64,000 nt of DNA from Sthenelais limicola (taxonomy: Eukaryota > Annelida > Polychaeta > Phyllodocida > Sigalionidae), in contig OW804094.1 of assembly GCA_942159475.1 (NCBI GenBank), positions 48,418,966-48,482,965 of the forward strand, read 5' to 3'. Position 1 is the first letter of the stretch. Every line of letters begins with the position of its first letter. Both the position numbers and the translations under genes were made by a program. Positions 21,281-32,881 of the stretch are shown piece after piece. The notes beneath the pieces were generated by a model. It was not told the origin of the DNA. It was given only the letters and a program-made list of their open reading frames with translations, and made no database searches.

Positions 21281-24200
21281 CCTCCTTGTAAACATCTTCT
21301 AAACTTCTATGAAATGGGAACATTTACTTGTGCAACGTCATCAAGCTAACAGACTCTGACACCTCAAAACTGACATTTACCTCAACAAAAATAATTTTTT
21401 TCACGATTTATTGATATTACCATAATAATCCCCATATTGAAAATAAAAGGATCCTAAACGAGTGTCAGTCCCATCTTATAATGACCAAGCTTTAAAATGT
21501 TCTGCTTTAGAAGATTAGTAAAGCATCTAATGAAACGGTTAACTAACTCGTTGTTTTAAGTCGCTTAGAATATCCCCACGCTCCTTCAACCAATTCGCTA
21601 GTTAACTTAGCTGCATATATATTTACCATATTACGAAGATAGAAACCAAAATATGTATAGACGTATTGAATAAAATTGGAATTTGAATAAATCATATGGC
21701 ATACTCCCGGTATGCTTATTTTGGGCTTCATTTGACCCATTTCCTATAGTTCAGTTAATATCCTGAGATAACCTTACGAATTTATGCACAAAAACCCTTC
21801 GAACATCTAGTTTCATGATATGACAAAAGCTTCTGAGTCAGACCTATTTGAAAAATGACCATTTATTACCCCCCCCCCCCCCCCTGGACGCCCCCCAAAA
21901 GAATTGACCCTATATGATTTATTTGGTAGTCTAAATGCAACATACGGGAAATGGGCAAATCTTTATATTCATAGAGATCTTACAAGAACATATGAGTGTC
22001 GTGTCATGTATTGATGGTCCAGGCTTAGGCCTAGCATAGTTGTGGCAGAGTGAGGCAGGATGTGTACCCATGCTTCAGACGGTGGTTTTCATTTTTGCCA
22101 TCTTCTAGTTAGTCACCAAATAACAATAGCTTAGATGTTGCAAGGCACACAACAAGAAATATTACTGAACATTATCCATGAGAAATAAAATATCGTGGGA
22201 GTGTCCGTAAGCTAATATTATAATTATAATATTATGATTTATATAGTCAACATACGATATGATCAATTTAGTGAAGGATTTATAACATTAGATCAGGTAT
22301 CGTTATTGATACGGATATGGTTTGGAGTTGATTAGGATAGTTTGTTTATCTGGTTACTTTAATGAAATTGGATTTCAATATTAAAGAACAGTTCATTTCA
22401 AAATTTCAAAATATTGAACGTTTAATGGTTGCCATACCCTTTACTTTCCTTTTGCCTTCTTTGTGAGGTCCTTATACAGTTGAATAGGGTTGATCTACCG
22501 ACCATTTTCCACCTCGGCGAGGTTGAACGACATGGTCTGGCGCACCCATTTGTTTACACCCTGCCTATTGTTGCGAGGCATATTATTTAATGCCTGTTGT
22601 TGCGAGGAATTTATTTATTTTCCTTAGATCAGTCCCTGTTGGGCACAACGTAAGACTTTTGATTTTTATTGTATCTTGTGCATACTTTGGCACGGGCTTA
22701 GTTAAGACCTGAAGCTTTCCAACATTGTTTTACCTCCTTGTTTCATAATATTCATACACCATTGGTCAGCCTAAACCTGCCGATCAAAGTGCAGATAATT
22801 AGTGTTATGCTAATTACCCTGCATATATAACGTATCCCTTTGAATGGGCCTAACTAGTTACCTGCCATACACCATCTAGATATTTACATCTATCACCACA
22901 CCTATACCATGCAGGAATAAAACATCATCTAAACGCTACTTCACTTCGTTACCTTTGTTGTTACACCAGTCATAACATATCCCGATTATTGTGTCTGGCC
23001 TCACATGCCATGATCATGGGCAAATATTGCGCACTCCCAGCTGCGCATTACCTCGTCACTAATGGATCAGTAACTGTATGCTCCTATTGTATTCTGACTA
23101 TGGCCTGACATGACCATAGTCTTGGGGGTTTTATAACACTACGCATAATAATCCGCCAAAACTCGCAACTTTGTGCACATGGTCACAAGTTGCAAATGGG
23201 TGGTCCTATGCACGTCAAACGTCACACCTCACGCACTGCCGATTTTGGGTTCTGGTTGATCCTTTTTTCTTGGTCGCTCCCTTGTGTATTTAACCATTTA
23301 ACCAATTTCCCGGTATGATTTATGACCTTGTGCTCAATTTTATTTACTTATTCAGATATTCGTAGGTTGTTGTTATTGAGCTGGTTCTGTAGGTGTAGAG
23401 TGGTGGTGAGCTCCTCCATATACATGATTCACTGACCTATTTGTTGGTTAGAACTTGCGTTTACAGTCAGGTTCAGAAGGCAGTTGTGGTCACCTAAGTT
23501 TCAGGGAGTCATTAACACTTTAGCCTTAGTCTTAGCCTTGCGGTTAAGCTTATCGCTGGATGTGGAATCGAGGAATGTGGGTGTCTGGACCTAACTGTTT
23601 AAAAAGTAGCCCAGTCACACGTCCACGGGTTTGTGCAGCGCATCTGGTGGTCGGGAGACGCTGATTTGTAGATTTATTATATTAAATGGAGAAAGAGCTT
23701 TTACCACGAATAATAGCACTAAGTAGAACGGAATTCATAACTATGAATGTTGTCTGAATCTAAAGTGTCACCAAATCTAGTTAAGTACTGTCCATTTTTT
23801 TAGGAAATGCCTACGTCATTGGATGAAGTCTCATCACTTTCTTAACTTACGCTCCAATTTGCAGTCGGCTATCTAATTAGCACTGAAGATGACTAGACGG
23901 AAATAAGGAGAAATGTGGTGAACATGAATAAATATGATATATCATGTTTATGTTAAAATTTCTTGGGAAATATCTTATTCTTAAGCTATCGATAAAACGG
24001 TGTCATGTACTTGACTCGAGACAATAGCTTTTTAATGATGAATGTGGGCCATCAATTCCCTTATTGTCCTAGGAAATATGGAGCGGAAACCAAAGAAGGG
24101 TAGAATAATATGGTAGGGAGGATTGATGACGCAGACCTTATTTGGAGTGTTCAAGATGGGGTATCTTGGGAAAATATGAAATTGCGAATAGATGATCGAG

Positions 24201-26796
24201 CTAAAATGATGTATGAGTCGAAATCTGGCATGCCTGGTATTCTGTATGTTAAAATTGAAAATAAATGGGCATATGATATATTACCGCAACTGGGGGTATG
24301 ACAAGACAGAGTGTGGTGTGAAAAAAAAGATGTGACAGAGGACCAATGAAAGACAAACTATGGGAATGATAATTACTTTCCTAATTGCTAAATCATATTT
24401 GGCAATATATTATATACTATGGCACTTGCATTCAATGCCTTTAGGACAAAACCTCTTACAACGATTGATTCTTTTAATGACAATAATAATCTCCCCATCA
24501 CTGCACCCCATACCATTTCTGTTACAATAATTAATTTATGTGCAAATCAGGCCGGTTTTCTTCGGGTTATTTACCGATGACTGGTATTGTTGTATAGGCC
24601 ATGTGATATAAGCTGATTTACGGTCAAATTAAAACGAATCTGAATAGCATTTCCCATCAATGAATAAACATATATATTCATCAATTACAAATGGGCCTAC
24701 CCAGGCATACTCTCCTCGATAGAGCCAGCCTTCATCCTTTACTCTGATATTTGATTAATAATTTATTATCAGAAGGCAGGATGAATTAATTACTCTTATA
24801 TCTCCTTGCGTTAGTAGTACTATAACATATAATGTACAGTGGCATGTTGCGAAAACATTAAATACCACTCGCATTAAGCTGACACATACTTTCCGATGTT
24901 AAACACTGGGATCAGAACACAAGAACGACGAATAAAAACAACTATATTCCAACAGTAGACATATTATATATCCTACTTCGGGCTCTGCTCCCCCTCATAA
25001 TCTCTAGATTGTTATCGCTCATGGCATGGTTCATCAGCGAGTATAATTTTCACATTCATCTCCTCCGTTAATTTCCTATCTTGCCAATAATTGGATAATT
25101 ACCTGTACTGATTAGAATGTCTTAATAGAATACTTTGTCCGGCAAGCAATGAATACTAATCAGTGAAAGATGGTTGTTTATATGAATGCGTTATCATGTT
25201 GAAGGAAAAACATTAAGTACGTTTCTCGTTGTCGGCGTCGTCATAACTAATTGGATCAGAGAATGTGAGACGTCCTACACATCTATTAGGTCCAAAGTCA
25301 CCATACTACCAACTACCTATCACATTTACGGCAAATTGAAAACTAATCCTATAAATTGTTACTGGTTAAGTCTTAGTTCTATCTAGATATTGCGATACTC
25401 TGATCAATATGCCATCTAGAAAATTCAATTTTCTAGATGACGTATCGTTGATTTCTAAGTGTCGTATATTCGTCCAAATTGGCTCACTTTACAAAATATA
25501 TTATGCTGAATTTCAGACGGCTGAGAATTCACCATTACCAAACTCCAGTGGAGAACGATGAGGCATGGGTGGAAACAAATAACTTTATTGAGCGAATAGA
25601 AGATAAAACGAAATAAGGAGTAGGCCTATGATTATTGAATTATAGTAAATTTAAATTTACGATTCATATAATGATACTAATAAGAATACGCTAAATGAAA
25701 GAGAGGTGTGTTTTGTTGGGGTGTGTGGGAGGTTTGTTAATAAGATTATAATAAAGTTATATGACCGATCTATAGTGCAGAGACACGAGCAGGATGTAGA
25801 CGATGTGTGAGTTAGTGCGAGTTAGTGTGAGCAGATGAGTGAAGGGGCGCCATATATCCCATGCAGGTGTTAGCAATGATTTCTCATATATAGTAGCTAG
25901 GCTGCTAAAACACAATGACTTCATAATTATAGCCATTACCGCGCTTCACCCAATTTTTCTAGAAAATGTGGTAAAATCAATGTGTTTACATTTATTTGCC
26001 AATATATCAATAATAATTATTAACAAACGCAGTTCAATTGTATACATTGATGAGGCACAATAATGCTAATTATTGCTTAAGTTAAATTGTAAATAAATAT
26101 CGTTTCAAAAAGATAATCGGAAGTAACTCAAATATTAGGAGCCCCTTGCAATAGGAACTACAATTGAGACATAACTTAATCAAAATGTGTCAACGTCGAG
26201 AAACAATCCAGTTTTCGCCTGGCCTTATTTCAATCTTCCATATACTACTCAAAGAAATGGCCGCTATAGTCTGCATTGATTTTCCCCTCTATTTTGGCGC
26301 TTACACTAATCGAGTCCCCATATTTAGACACTTTTTTACGAAGCACTATAGCTCCTGCTCCTATACCTACATTGAAGCCAGTCCTTCCACAATCAAACTA
26401 TTGATTTGTAGAATAGTGTCAATGTACAATAGTATTTCCTATTCCCAATGGGTAGAGAGGGGAACAGTCAGAGGCCAATGAACAAATCGACGCTATACTG
26501 TGGGCGTTTTCTTGCTTATAGTGTAGCTCACTGAGGGAATTATTTTCTTTATATCTTGCCCTTTATCTTTGTGTTATGAATGCGAACATGTACTATCGCC
26601 TGTAATTTATTCTGCCTTTTGGAGAAATAACATGAATAGGCCATACTTGGCAACATAAGTTCATCTACAGTGTACATCCAGATTCGTAAGCATCTACTTT
26701 GTATGCATTGTATAAATAAATACCCCTTGACAGATAGCATCAGGGCATTGTGTATATGAACCATGATTACATTACAAACGTTTCACATATTTTCAG
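21281..26796. other. No gene recognised upstream of the GPCR exon
   Basis: AT-rich DNA in which I find no exon. The receptor's N-terminal exon (extracellular tail and start of TM1) must be here or further left, but no frame ends with a suitable hydrophobic segment and a phase-1 donor. Contents noted: a 69-bp palindromic repeat at 21538-21606, a C16 run at 21869-21884, and TAGGCCTA at 22026 and 25621. Confidence 0.45.
21538..21606. repeat. Short palindromic repeat with GTTAAC ends, intact copy
   Basis: Starts GTTAACTAACTCGTTG and ends CAATTCGCTAGTTAAC, giving inverted termini, with internal AAGTCGCTTAGAATAT. A related copy lies at 46119-46315 but carries about 130 bp of extra sequence in the middle. 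Confidence 0.65.
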
Positions 26797-26957
26797 GTAA
26801 TTTCCTAGTCATATATGTTGTCCTGAGACATAGGAAGATGCGAACAACAACCAACATATTCCTGAGTAACCTGGCAGCTGCAGATCTCAGTGTGGCCATA
26901 TTCTGCATAATTCCCATTCTCCTTCAATCTATCTCTGCTGTTTGGCATTTTGGACAG
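26797..26957 (+). CDS. Class A GPCR, exon encoding TM1-TM2 and first extracellular loop
   Basis: The exon is bounded by an acceptor (TATTTTCAG before 26797) and a donor (CAG/GTATGT after 26957). It is 161 bp, entering in phase 1 and leaving in phase 0. It encodes the end of TM1 (GNFLVIYVVLRHRKMRT, with the TM1 GN motif), the first intracellular loop and TM2 (NIFLSNLAAADLSVAIFC, with the conserved N-L-A-x-A-D), ending WHFGQ just before TM3. The reading frame joins exactly to the exon at 39416, giving HFGQ-VMCKLL, the usual start of TM3. The preceding exon with the N-terminus was not found. Cell-surface receptor, G-protein coupling. Confidence 0.88.
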
Positions 26958-29937
26958 GTATGTAATAAGTTCTTGATTCCTTTTAATGTTTCTCCGGTGA
27001 CCACGCGAGGCATTATAGTTTTATTGAATTTGAGGAAATGTAACCATACAAAATAAGACTTCCCGCTTATTCACAATTCATAATAATAACCAGCTATTGC
27101 TGTCAATTTAACTTTAACTTGTTCTTGCCATCATCAGTACCGTCTGACGCGAGCCCACAGGTCGGCAATTTTATGAAAACTATTACAATAAGGCGTGTTC
27201 ATGAAGCGCTGTTCATTTCTTCCCACCAATATTTTACGCCCATGCATAGTTTTTAGCGTCTGTTAATTAAAAGTGAAATCTTATCTTGGTCCATGCATCG
27301 AGCTTAAAATGATGTTCCTTTCTTCATAAAAATATTGTGAAGTCAGGAAATATTCGTCCAAACACTCTCGGTTCGTACATACAAACCTTTACCCGCACAC
27401 ATTCATACAAATATATTATAATAGGACTACAGACAAGCTATTTTCTCTCTTGCCACATTCAAAATAATTAGAAACGTGGATAGCAGCTCCTTCTTACCGG
27501 GCTTCTTACGGGCTTACGGCATGCGTTCCATCCATAATACAGAATGAATAATAATGTCTTACCATCATTTTTGTGAAGAAGAGCTTCGATCTCCTCGCCT
27601 CTTCATATTGCTTTAAAAGCATCTAGAACATTATTTAGTATCTTTTGGTTGTTATGTTCTGAAACGGGGGCTAGTACTGCCTTTTTTGGCCAATTAACTC
27701 AATATTTATGCTAAAATTTCATTCTGTACTTTCAAGACTGATTATTTAAACGGTTCCTTCTTTTCTTAGGTCCGCACTTGCGTCACTAGGAAGCTAGTTT
27801 TTTGTCTCATATTTATGATGAATTATGATACCAAGTGCTAAATACAACATAGCTTCAACGACCATGGACTACGCCCATTAACTCCAAAGTCAAATACACT
27901 ATCAATTATTTTTATGAAGACACGTAGGGAGTTTTGGTTACACTTTTACTTTGGCCGACGCAGTAAGGACTCCGTTCCCCTTTATTAAGGGCCTCTTCAT
28001 TTGCTGCCAATGGGAATGCAAAGATACATTCAGAAATCCTTTCTGAATCAGTTCGTGTCGAAATTGCCTACATCCAATGCTAATTCAGGAAATCCAAACG
28101 GCTGCTTGAACACGTGCGCAATTACTAGCTTCCCTCCATTTAAGCTGTTAAGAAACTTTTTTTTTATCGGTCCCACTGAAAAACGTATGTGGATTGAGAA
28201 ATAACTGGTCGAAAACAATGCGTCTCCGATTCAACTTCCGATAAGTTGATGAAGTTTATCTTCTTCCGAGCAGCAGTGGGTCAAACTAAACATTAATTTC
28301 CTCTTAAAATATTTCCTCCTCTCAGATGATGACACGCGATATTTTTTTAATTTCAAAGTGAAATTGGAATTCGTAGACATTGTAATATTTCTTTGGACTT
28401 TCCTATAAGGGAACAATCGCCTCAGTCTTCTGAGTCAGACGTAAAAAACATTTGGGGTGGTGTATAATCGCGACTAAATTTCAGGGCTTGCAATTCCGTA
28501 TTTTGCTTGTAGTTACTAATCCTGCTATTACGACAAAATATTAAGATTCGTACCCCTTGATAATGTGCTTGCAAGCTAAAAGGCAGTCCCAAAGGTTACA
28601 TCTACCAAATCGGAAATTCATAATACTTTTGCAAGGACTTGGTAGTAATGATGGGTAGAGGGGTCATCATAAGGGCTGGTAAGGAATTTACAAAAGCTTA
28701 CCAAAGGCATGTAGTTATAATTTGTTGCAAAACAATTCTTGCAATTATAGTAACGGGTTTTAAGCCTATTTTAGGAAATGAATCAATTTTACCATGCAGG
28801 ATCTGACGTTTCCTTGAATGCTTAAAGTTTTGGAGAAAATTGCGATTTGAGAGAATATAATAGTTATGGTGTGAGTGTTGGTGCTGGTGGCGAGTGTGCA
28901 TATAATGGGGTATGGTGTATAGGAGTGGGGGTCGGTGAGGGTTCATGGTGATTGTTTTGTTTGTTGTGTATTAGACTTTGAGAAATGCCCGTGCATTAGT
29001 CGTGCGTAAGTCCATGGCCAATGCATGGGTCAATACAGACTACAATCTCCAACCCATGTAATTTTAAGTCAATCCTAAATTTGTAGTTGTATTACAATGC
29101 TCTAAAATTACGAATACTAACAAGTGGTTGAATGACATTTTCTGCACACTGAATTACGATTTTTATTTCGCAATCGCAAGATTAGTAACTACAAGCAGTA
29201 TGTCCCCGGTTACAACTTCCTTTTAAGCCTGTATGGTGACCCCCTACACTTATTAACTACCAAGTCATTGGCTAAAACATACACATTTACGATTTTTTTT
29301 AATCGTATAATATGCATCGTGTTTTTTATTACAAGCAAATTAACATGTGCTTACAAATTTACAAATCTTACGATTTTGTATTTTTGATATTATACCGCCC
29401 CCCCCCCCCCCCCCCCCCCCCATTGTGTCTTGGACCAAATATTGCGAGTACTTGAATACAATAAATAATCGATAATCTTCAGCTTAAATAATCGATAATC
29501 CTCAGTTCTAATATCGAAGCTGATAAAAACAAATTACAAATTTATTGTGAATTATGGATGGGCAGGATCACCATAAAGGGACAGATAACCTGCCCCCAAA
29601 TCCTAAAAGGATTAGGAAAAATGACTAAAATGAATACCGGTAACTGAAATCAATATTATATTAAGTACCAGTAATCCTTGGTGGATTGAAGACATATCGT
29701 TCAGTTCGTTAAAATAACCGATTTGGTGTGTGTGTGTTGGGGGGGGGGGGGACAATAACTCCCAGTCCCTTCTGTTACATCATCTCAGTTGAGACAACAG
29801 TCCCAATCGTTTTATGAAGTAAACAGTTTGTGTCTTTAAACTAGTGTAGTGTATCTCTGTTGGGGTTCTGAGGTTTGTGCACTGACCAGATTCTGCTCCA
29901 TAGAGGAGACAAAGGCAGGGAAGGCCTACGTACAGCA
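26958..29937. other. First part of the 12.5-kb GPCR intron, no gene
   Basis: AT-rich intronic sequence with short, motif-free frames, a C24 run at 29398-29421 and a G14 run at 29738-29751. Confidence 0.5.
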
Positions 29938-30569
29938 GAGGCACACATGATAAACAATGTCTAGGCAATAATGCTCAAGACAACATCTGGCTTCAAGGAC
30001 AATCTCAGAGAGTGTGCACATAATGTCAGATTGTCATTGTCCTTGAAGCCTGATTTTGTATTTGTCCCAGGTCTCTGAAAATTAGACAATATTATTGTCT
30101 CTTCAATGTTTGTCCTTATTTGCTGTAGTTTTCTGGCGGCTGGTGGTATTTTTTTGCGTGGTTTATTTTTAGAGCCAACATTTTACTTCCTCTTGTTGCG
30201 CATACTTTCCATTTTGTGGCATTTCCGGTATGTCACATTAGAGACATCACATCAGAAAAATCTGTCCCATTAACCAAATTCTGGGACATCGCATTGAGCT
30301 ATATATAGCCTATTTGTCACCCATTGGTCCTCTTCTTACTTGCTTATAATCCTTCCCTGCAGGCGCACACATAAACGGGAGACAATCAAAACAAGACAAT
30401 ATCTTATAACGATATGACGATTTAAAACTGATGATGAACGTAAGAAGAAGCCATCCAGTGGAACTCTACCTTAAGAGACAATAGACAAAAGGCATTATGA
30501 GCGCGATATTGTCTAGAACTGCTTAAAATTGTCTCGTTTTAAGTGTCTCTCCATTATGTGCGCGCCTGC
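29938..30569. mobile_element. GACAAT-rich TIR element(s)
   Basis: Two nested signals. Bases 30359-30569 (211 bp) have inverted ends: GCAGGCGCACACATAA on the left and the complement TTATGTGCGCGCCTGC on the right, continuing with GAGACAATCAAAACRAGACAAT. To their left, 29945-30170 is a copy of a module also found at 30915-31105 and, inverted, at 36575-36800 (AGACAATGTCTAGGC, TTCAAGGACAATC, TGAAAATTAGACAATA, GTAGTTTTCTGGCGGCTGG). No coding capacity; a MITE-type family. Confidence 0.65.
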
Positions 30570-30898
30570 TGATCCCGGTGGACTCACCGTCTAAAAAAAA
30601 TCAGTCAAAAGAACAAGTGAAGTGTCGGTGGAGAGTTAAAGAAAAATCAGAAAAAAAAATAAAAAAACATAAGGGACACGACATTAATGTCATTAGAATT
30701 GTAAGAGCCTCGATGGCAGTTTATGTTGAATAAAACCTTTTTAAAAACAAAAAAAACCCCTCTTACATAAGACCTCGATGTTTTGACTGGGCAGATGGCC
30801 CTATCTTCTGTGAATGTTATGAGTCTGATCACATCTAGATTTGAACTTTCCCTGTTATGTTTAAGTAGCTTGTCTAGTGAGATGACCACCTGGTCTGG

Positions 30899-31105
30899 GC
30901 CCGCGCACATAAAAAACTAGACTTTAGACAATGTCTAGGCGAAAACCTTCAATAAAATCCCCGGCTTCAAGGACAATCTTGAAGTCTGATTTTGTTTTTG
31001 TCTCCGGTCTCTGAAAATTAGACAATATAATTGTCTCTTTAATTTTTGTCCTTATCTGTGGTAGTTTTCTGGCGGCTGGCGGTAGTTTTGTTGCATAGAG
31101 ATACA
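30899..31105. repeat. Second copy of the GACAATGTCTAGGC module
   Basis: Starts GCGCACATAAAAAACTAGAC and runs through AGACAATGTCTAGGC, GGCTTCAAGGACAATC, TGAAAATTAGACAATA and TTTTCTGGCGGCTGGCGG. It is in the same orientation as the 29945-30170 copy and inverted relative to 36575-36800. Confidence 0.75.
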
Positions 31106-31225
31106 TGCTATTTTGTAAGATTTGCAGCAGTTGCCCAGATAATGGAGAGACAATCAAAACGAGACAATTTTAAGTAGTTCTAGACAATATATATCGTGTT
31201 CATAAAGCAGTTTGTCTATTGTGAA

Positions 31226-32467
31226 ATGATAATAAGAGAGCAAGGTATCTTGAAGGATACAACAAAGTTTCAAGGGCCTCGTTACAACTACTTGAAATAC
31301 ATCAAGATAAACAATATCATTCCACAAAGAATCCAACAGAAACGAAGTCTCATAAACCAGATTGCCAAAAGAGCCCAACAATTGGGAGGGGATGCCAGCG
31401 AAAATAAGGCCAAAGGTGACAGGTTGATGCTGGACGGGAAAATCATCAACTACAGCATCCTAGACACAATACCTGAGCATCTACAGCCTGAAACGACAAA
31501 AGTGATTCCGATTAAAGATGGGTATGCGTTTCAAGGCGAACCCGCTTTTTTATCGAACTTCCATCCATGCAAGATACAGTATGAGGAGTTCGAATATGAC
31601 ACCCTAGAACAGGCATACTTTGCCAAAAAGGCAGAGATATCAGATAAGATGAGATTAAGACACAAGATCATAAACTCCCGCGATCCAAGAGCATGTAAAA
31701 GGATTGGCGAAGCAATACCGGATAACGAAACATGGGCCAAACACAAGAACAAAATAATGCAGGAGCTTGTGTTTAACAAGTTTGACCAGAATCCAATACT
31801 CAGAAGAAAACTGATAGGGCTGGGGAACTGTCAGTTAGTCGAGGCGACAGGGAATAAAGAGTATGGAGCTGGAGTGAATCTTGGGAGCTATAAGCTCAAG
31901 GATGGTTCCTGGGATGGGCAAAACCTCCTAGGCAAAGCATTAATGAAGGTTAGAGATCAGTTGAAAGTAAAATATCCTAGTGAATCGCCAATCTCCCCTA
32001 TCAACAAACATCCGAAACATGACATTTTCAAATACAAGCAGCATGTCAAGGATAGAAGAGCAAAGGTACAGGTCGGAGATAATACGGCGGGTATCGTCAT
32101 ACCAAAAGAGAGAGGTAGAGATGACACAAGAATATCTGCAACAACGAGGCCAAAAGACAGACTGGAAGATAGATCTGGATACCGATCAAAATCAAGAAGG
32201 GAAGAAGAGATGGAAATCCAAGCTGTATCCATCCACAGCGAGCTGGTACAAGAGGACCCAATGAACGAGTACCTCTTCCATAACAGACAGATGACCCAAG
32301 AGAAAGATTCATTTGAGAAATCAGACTTTGATAGAGCTTTACATAGACATCGCATATCAACACCAGTGGTCGATACTAATGTGCTCGAGAGGTCATATAG
32401 AAATCTCAGTCTAAACGCAGGAACATCTTCCAAATTGGACTGGCTGAAAAACGGCACATATTTCTGA
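31226..32467 (+). CDS. LINE ORF1 protein with a NADAR (YbiA-like) domain
   Basis: 413 codons from the first ATG; the frame is open further upstream, but through sequence that matches the flanking TIR, so this ATG is preferred. Residues about 1-100 are basic (NNIIPQRIQQKRSLINQIAKR). A NADAR domain spans about 100-246: FQGEPAFLSNFHPC near its start, YDTLEQAYFAKKA with the conserved glutamate, ELVFNKFDQNPILRRKL in the middle, then LVEATGNKEYGAGVNLG and GQNLLGKALMKVRDQL. NADAR proteins (E. coli YbiA, plant riboflavin-pathway fusions) are linked to ADP-ribose or N-glycosidic chemistry on phosphoribosylated substrates. The C-terminal 160 residues are charged and arginine-rich, suited to RNA binding. 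No zinc knuckle, RRM or esterase motif, the usual ORF1 parts, is visible. Role in retrotransposition unknown. Confidence 0.82.
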   Translation: MIIREQGILKDTTKFQGPRYNYLKYIKINNIIPQRIQQKRSLINQIAKRAQQLGGDASENKAKGDRLMLDGKIINYSILDTIPEHLQPETTKVIPIKDGYAFQGEPAFLSNFHPCKIQYEEFEYDTLEQAYFAKKAEISDKMRLRHKIINSRDPRACKRIGEAIPDNETWAKHKNKIMQELVFNKFDQNPILRRKLIGLGNCQLVEATGNKEYGAGVNLGSYKLKDGSWDGQNLLGKALMKVRDQLKVKYPSESPISPINKHPKHDIFKYKQHVKDRRAKVQVGDNTAGIVIPKERGRDDTRISATTRPKDRLEDRSGYRSKSRREEEMEIQAVSIHSELVQEDPMNEYLFHNRQMTQEKDSFEKSDFDRALHRHRISTPVVDTNVLERSYRNLSLNAGTSSKLDWLKNGTYF

Positions 32468-32881
32468 GAAGTCCTGGTAATTGTCGTCAGTAAGCTAAAG
32501 TGAATTAAGATAACAGCTGTTTAAAGGTCAAAATGTAGGTCGGAAATGTATAATCGTATCAATACTGTTGTAAGAATGGTGGTACACAAATAGACAAACA
32601 GAGTTATAAGGTCTCAGTTATTTGGAAAGCCAATGGTGTAATGTTATCGTAATAGAGCTAACTCAGACATAAACAAACAGAGCTAGCCAAATGGTAAAAG
32701 GGTGAACCATGTAAATTGTTTTTATTTTTGTTATATGCCTAATTACATCTGATCGAGGTATATACCAGCGGTCCGCTCTCCTCGAATCTGAACGGGGAAA
32801 AGCCTTAGAGCTTATTCATGTTAGATATATACAAAATCGCCTTTTATTTATGTACGAAATGGTCTATAGAAATCAACAGAA

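Noticed and set aside
24110..24301. 63-codon frame as a missing GPCR N-terminal exon
   Set aside because: Hydrophilic, with no TM1-like segment and no phase-1 donor at its end.
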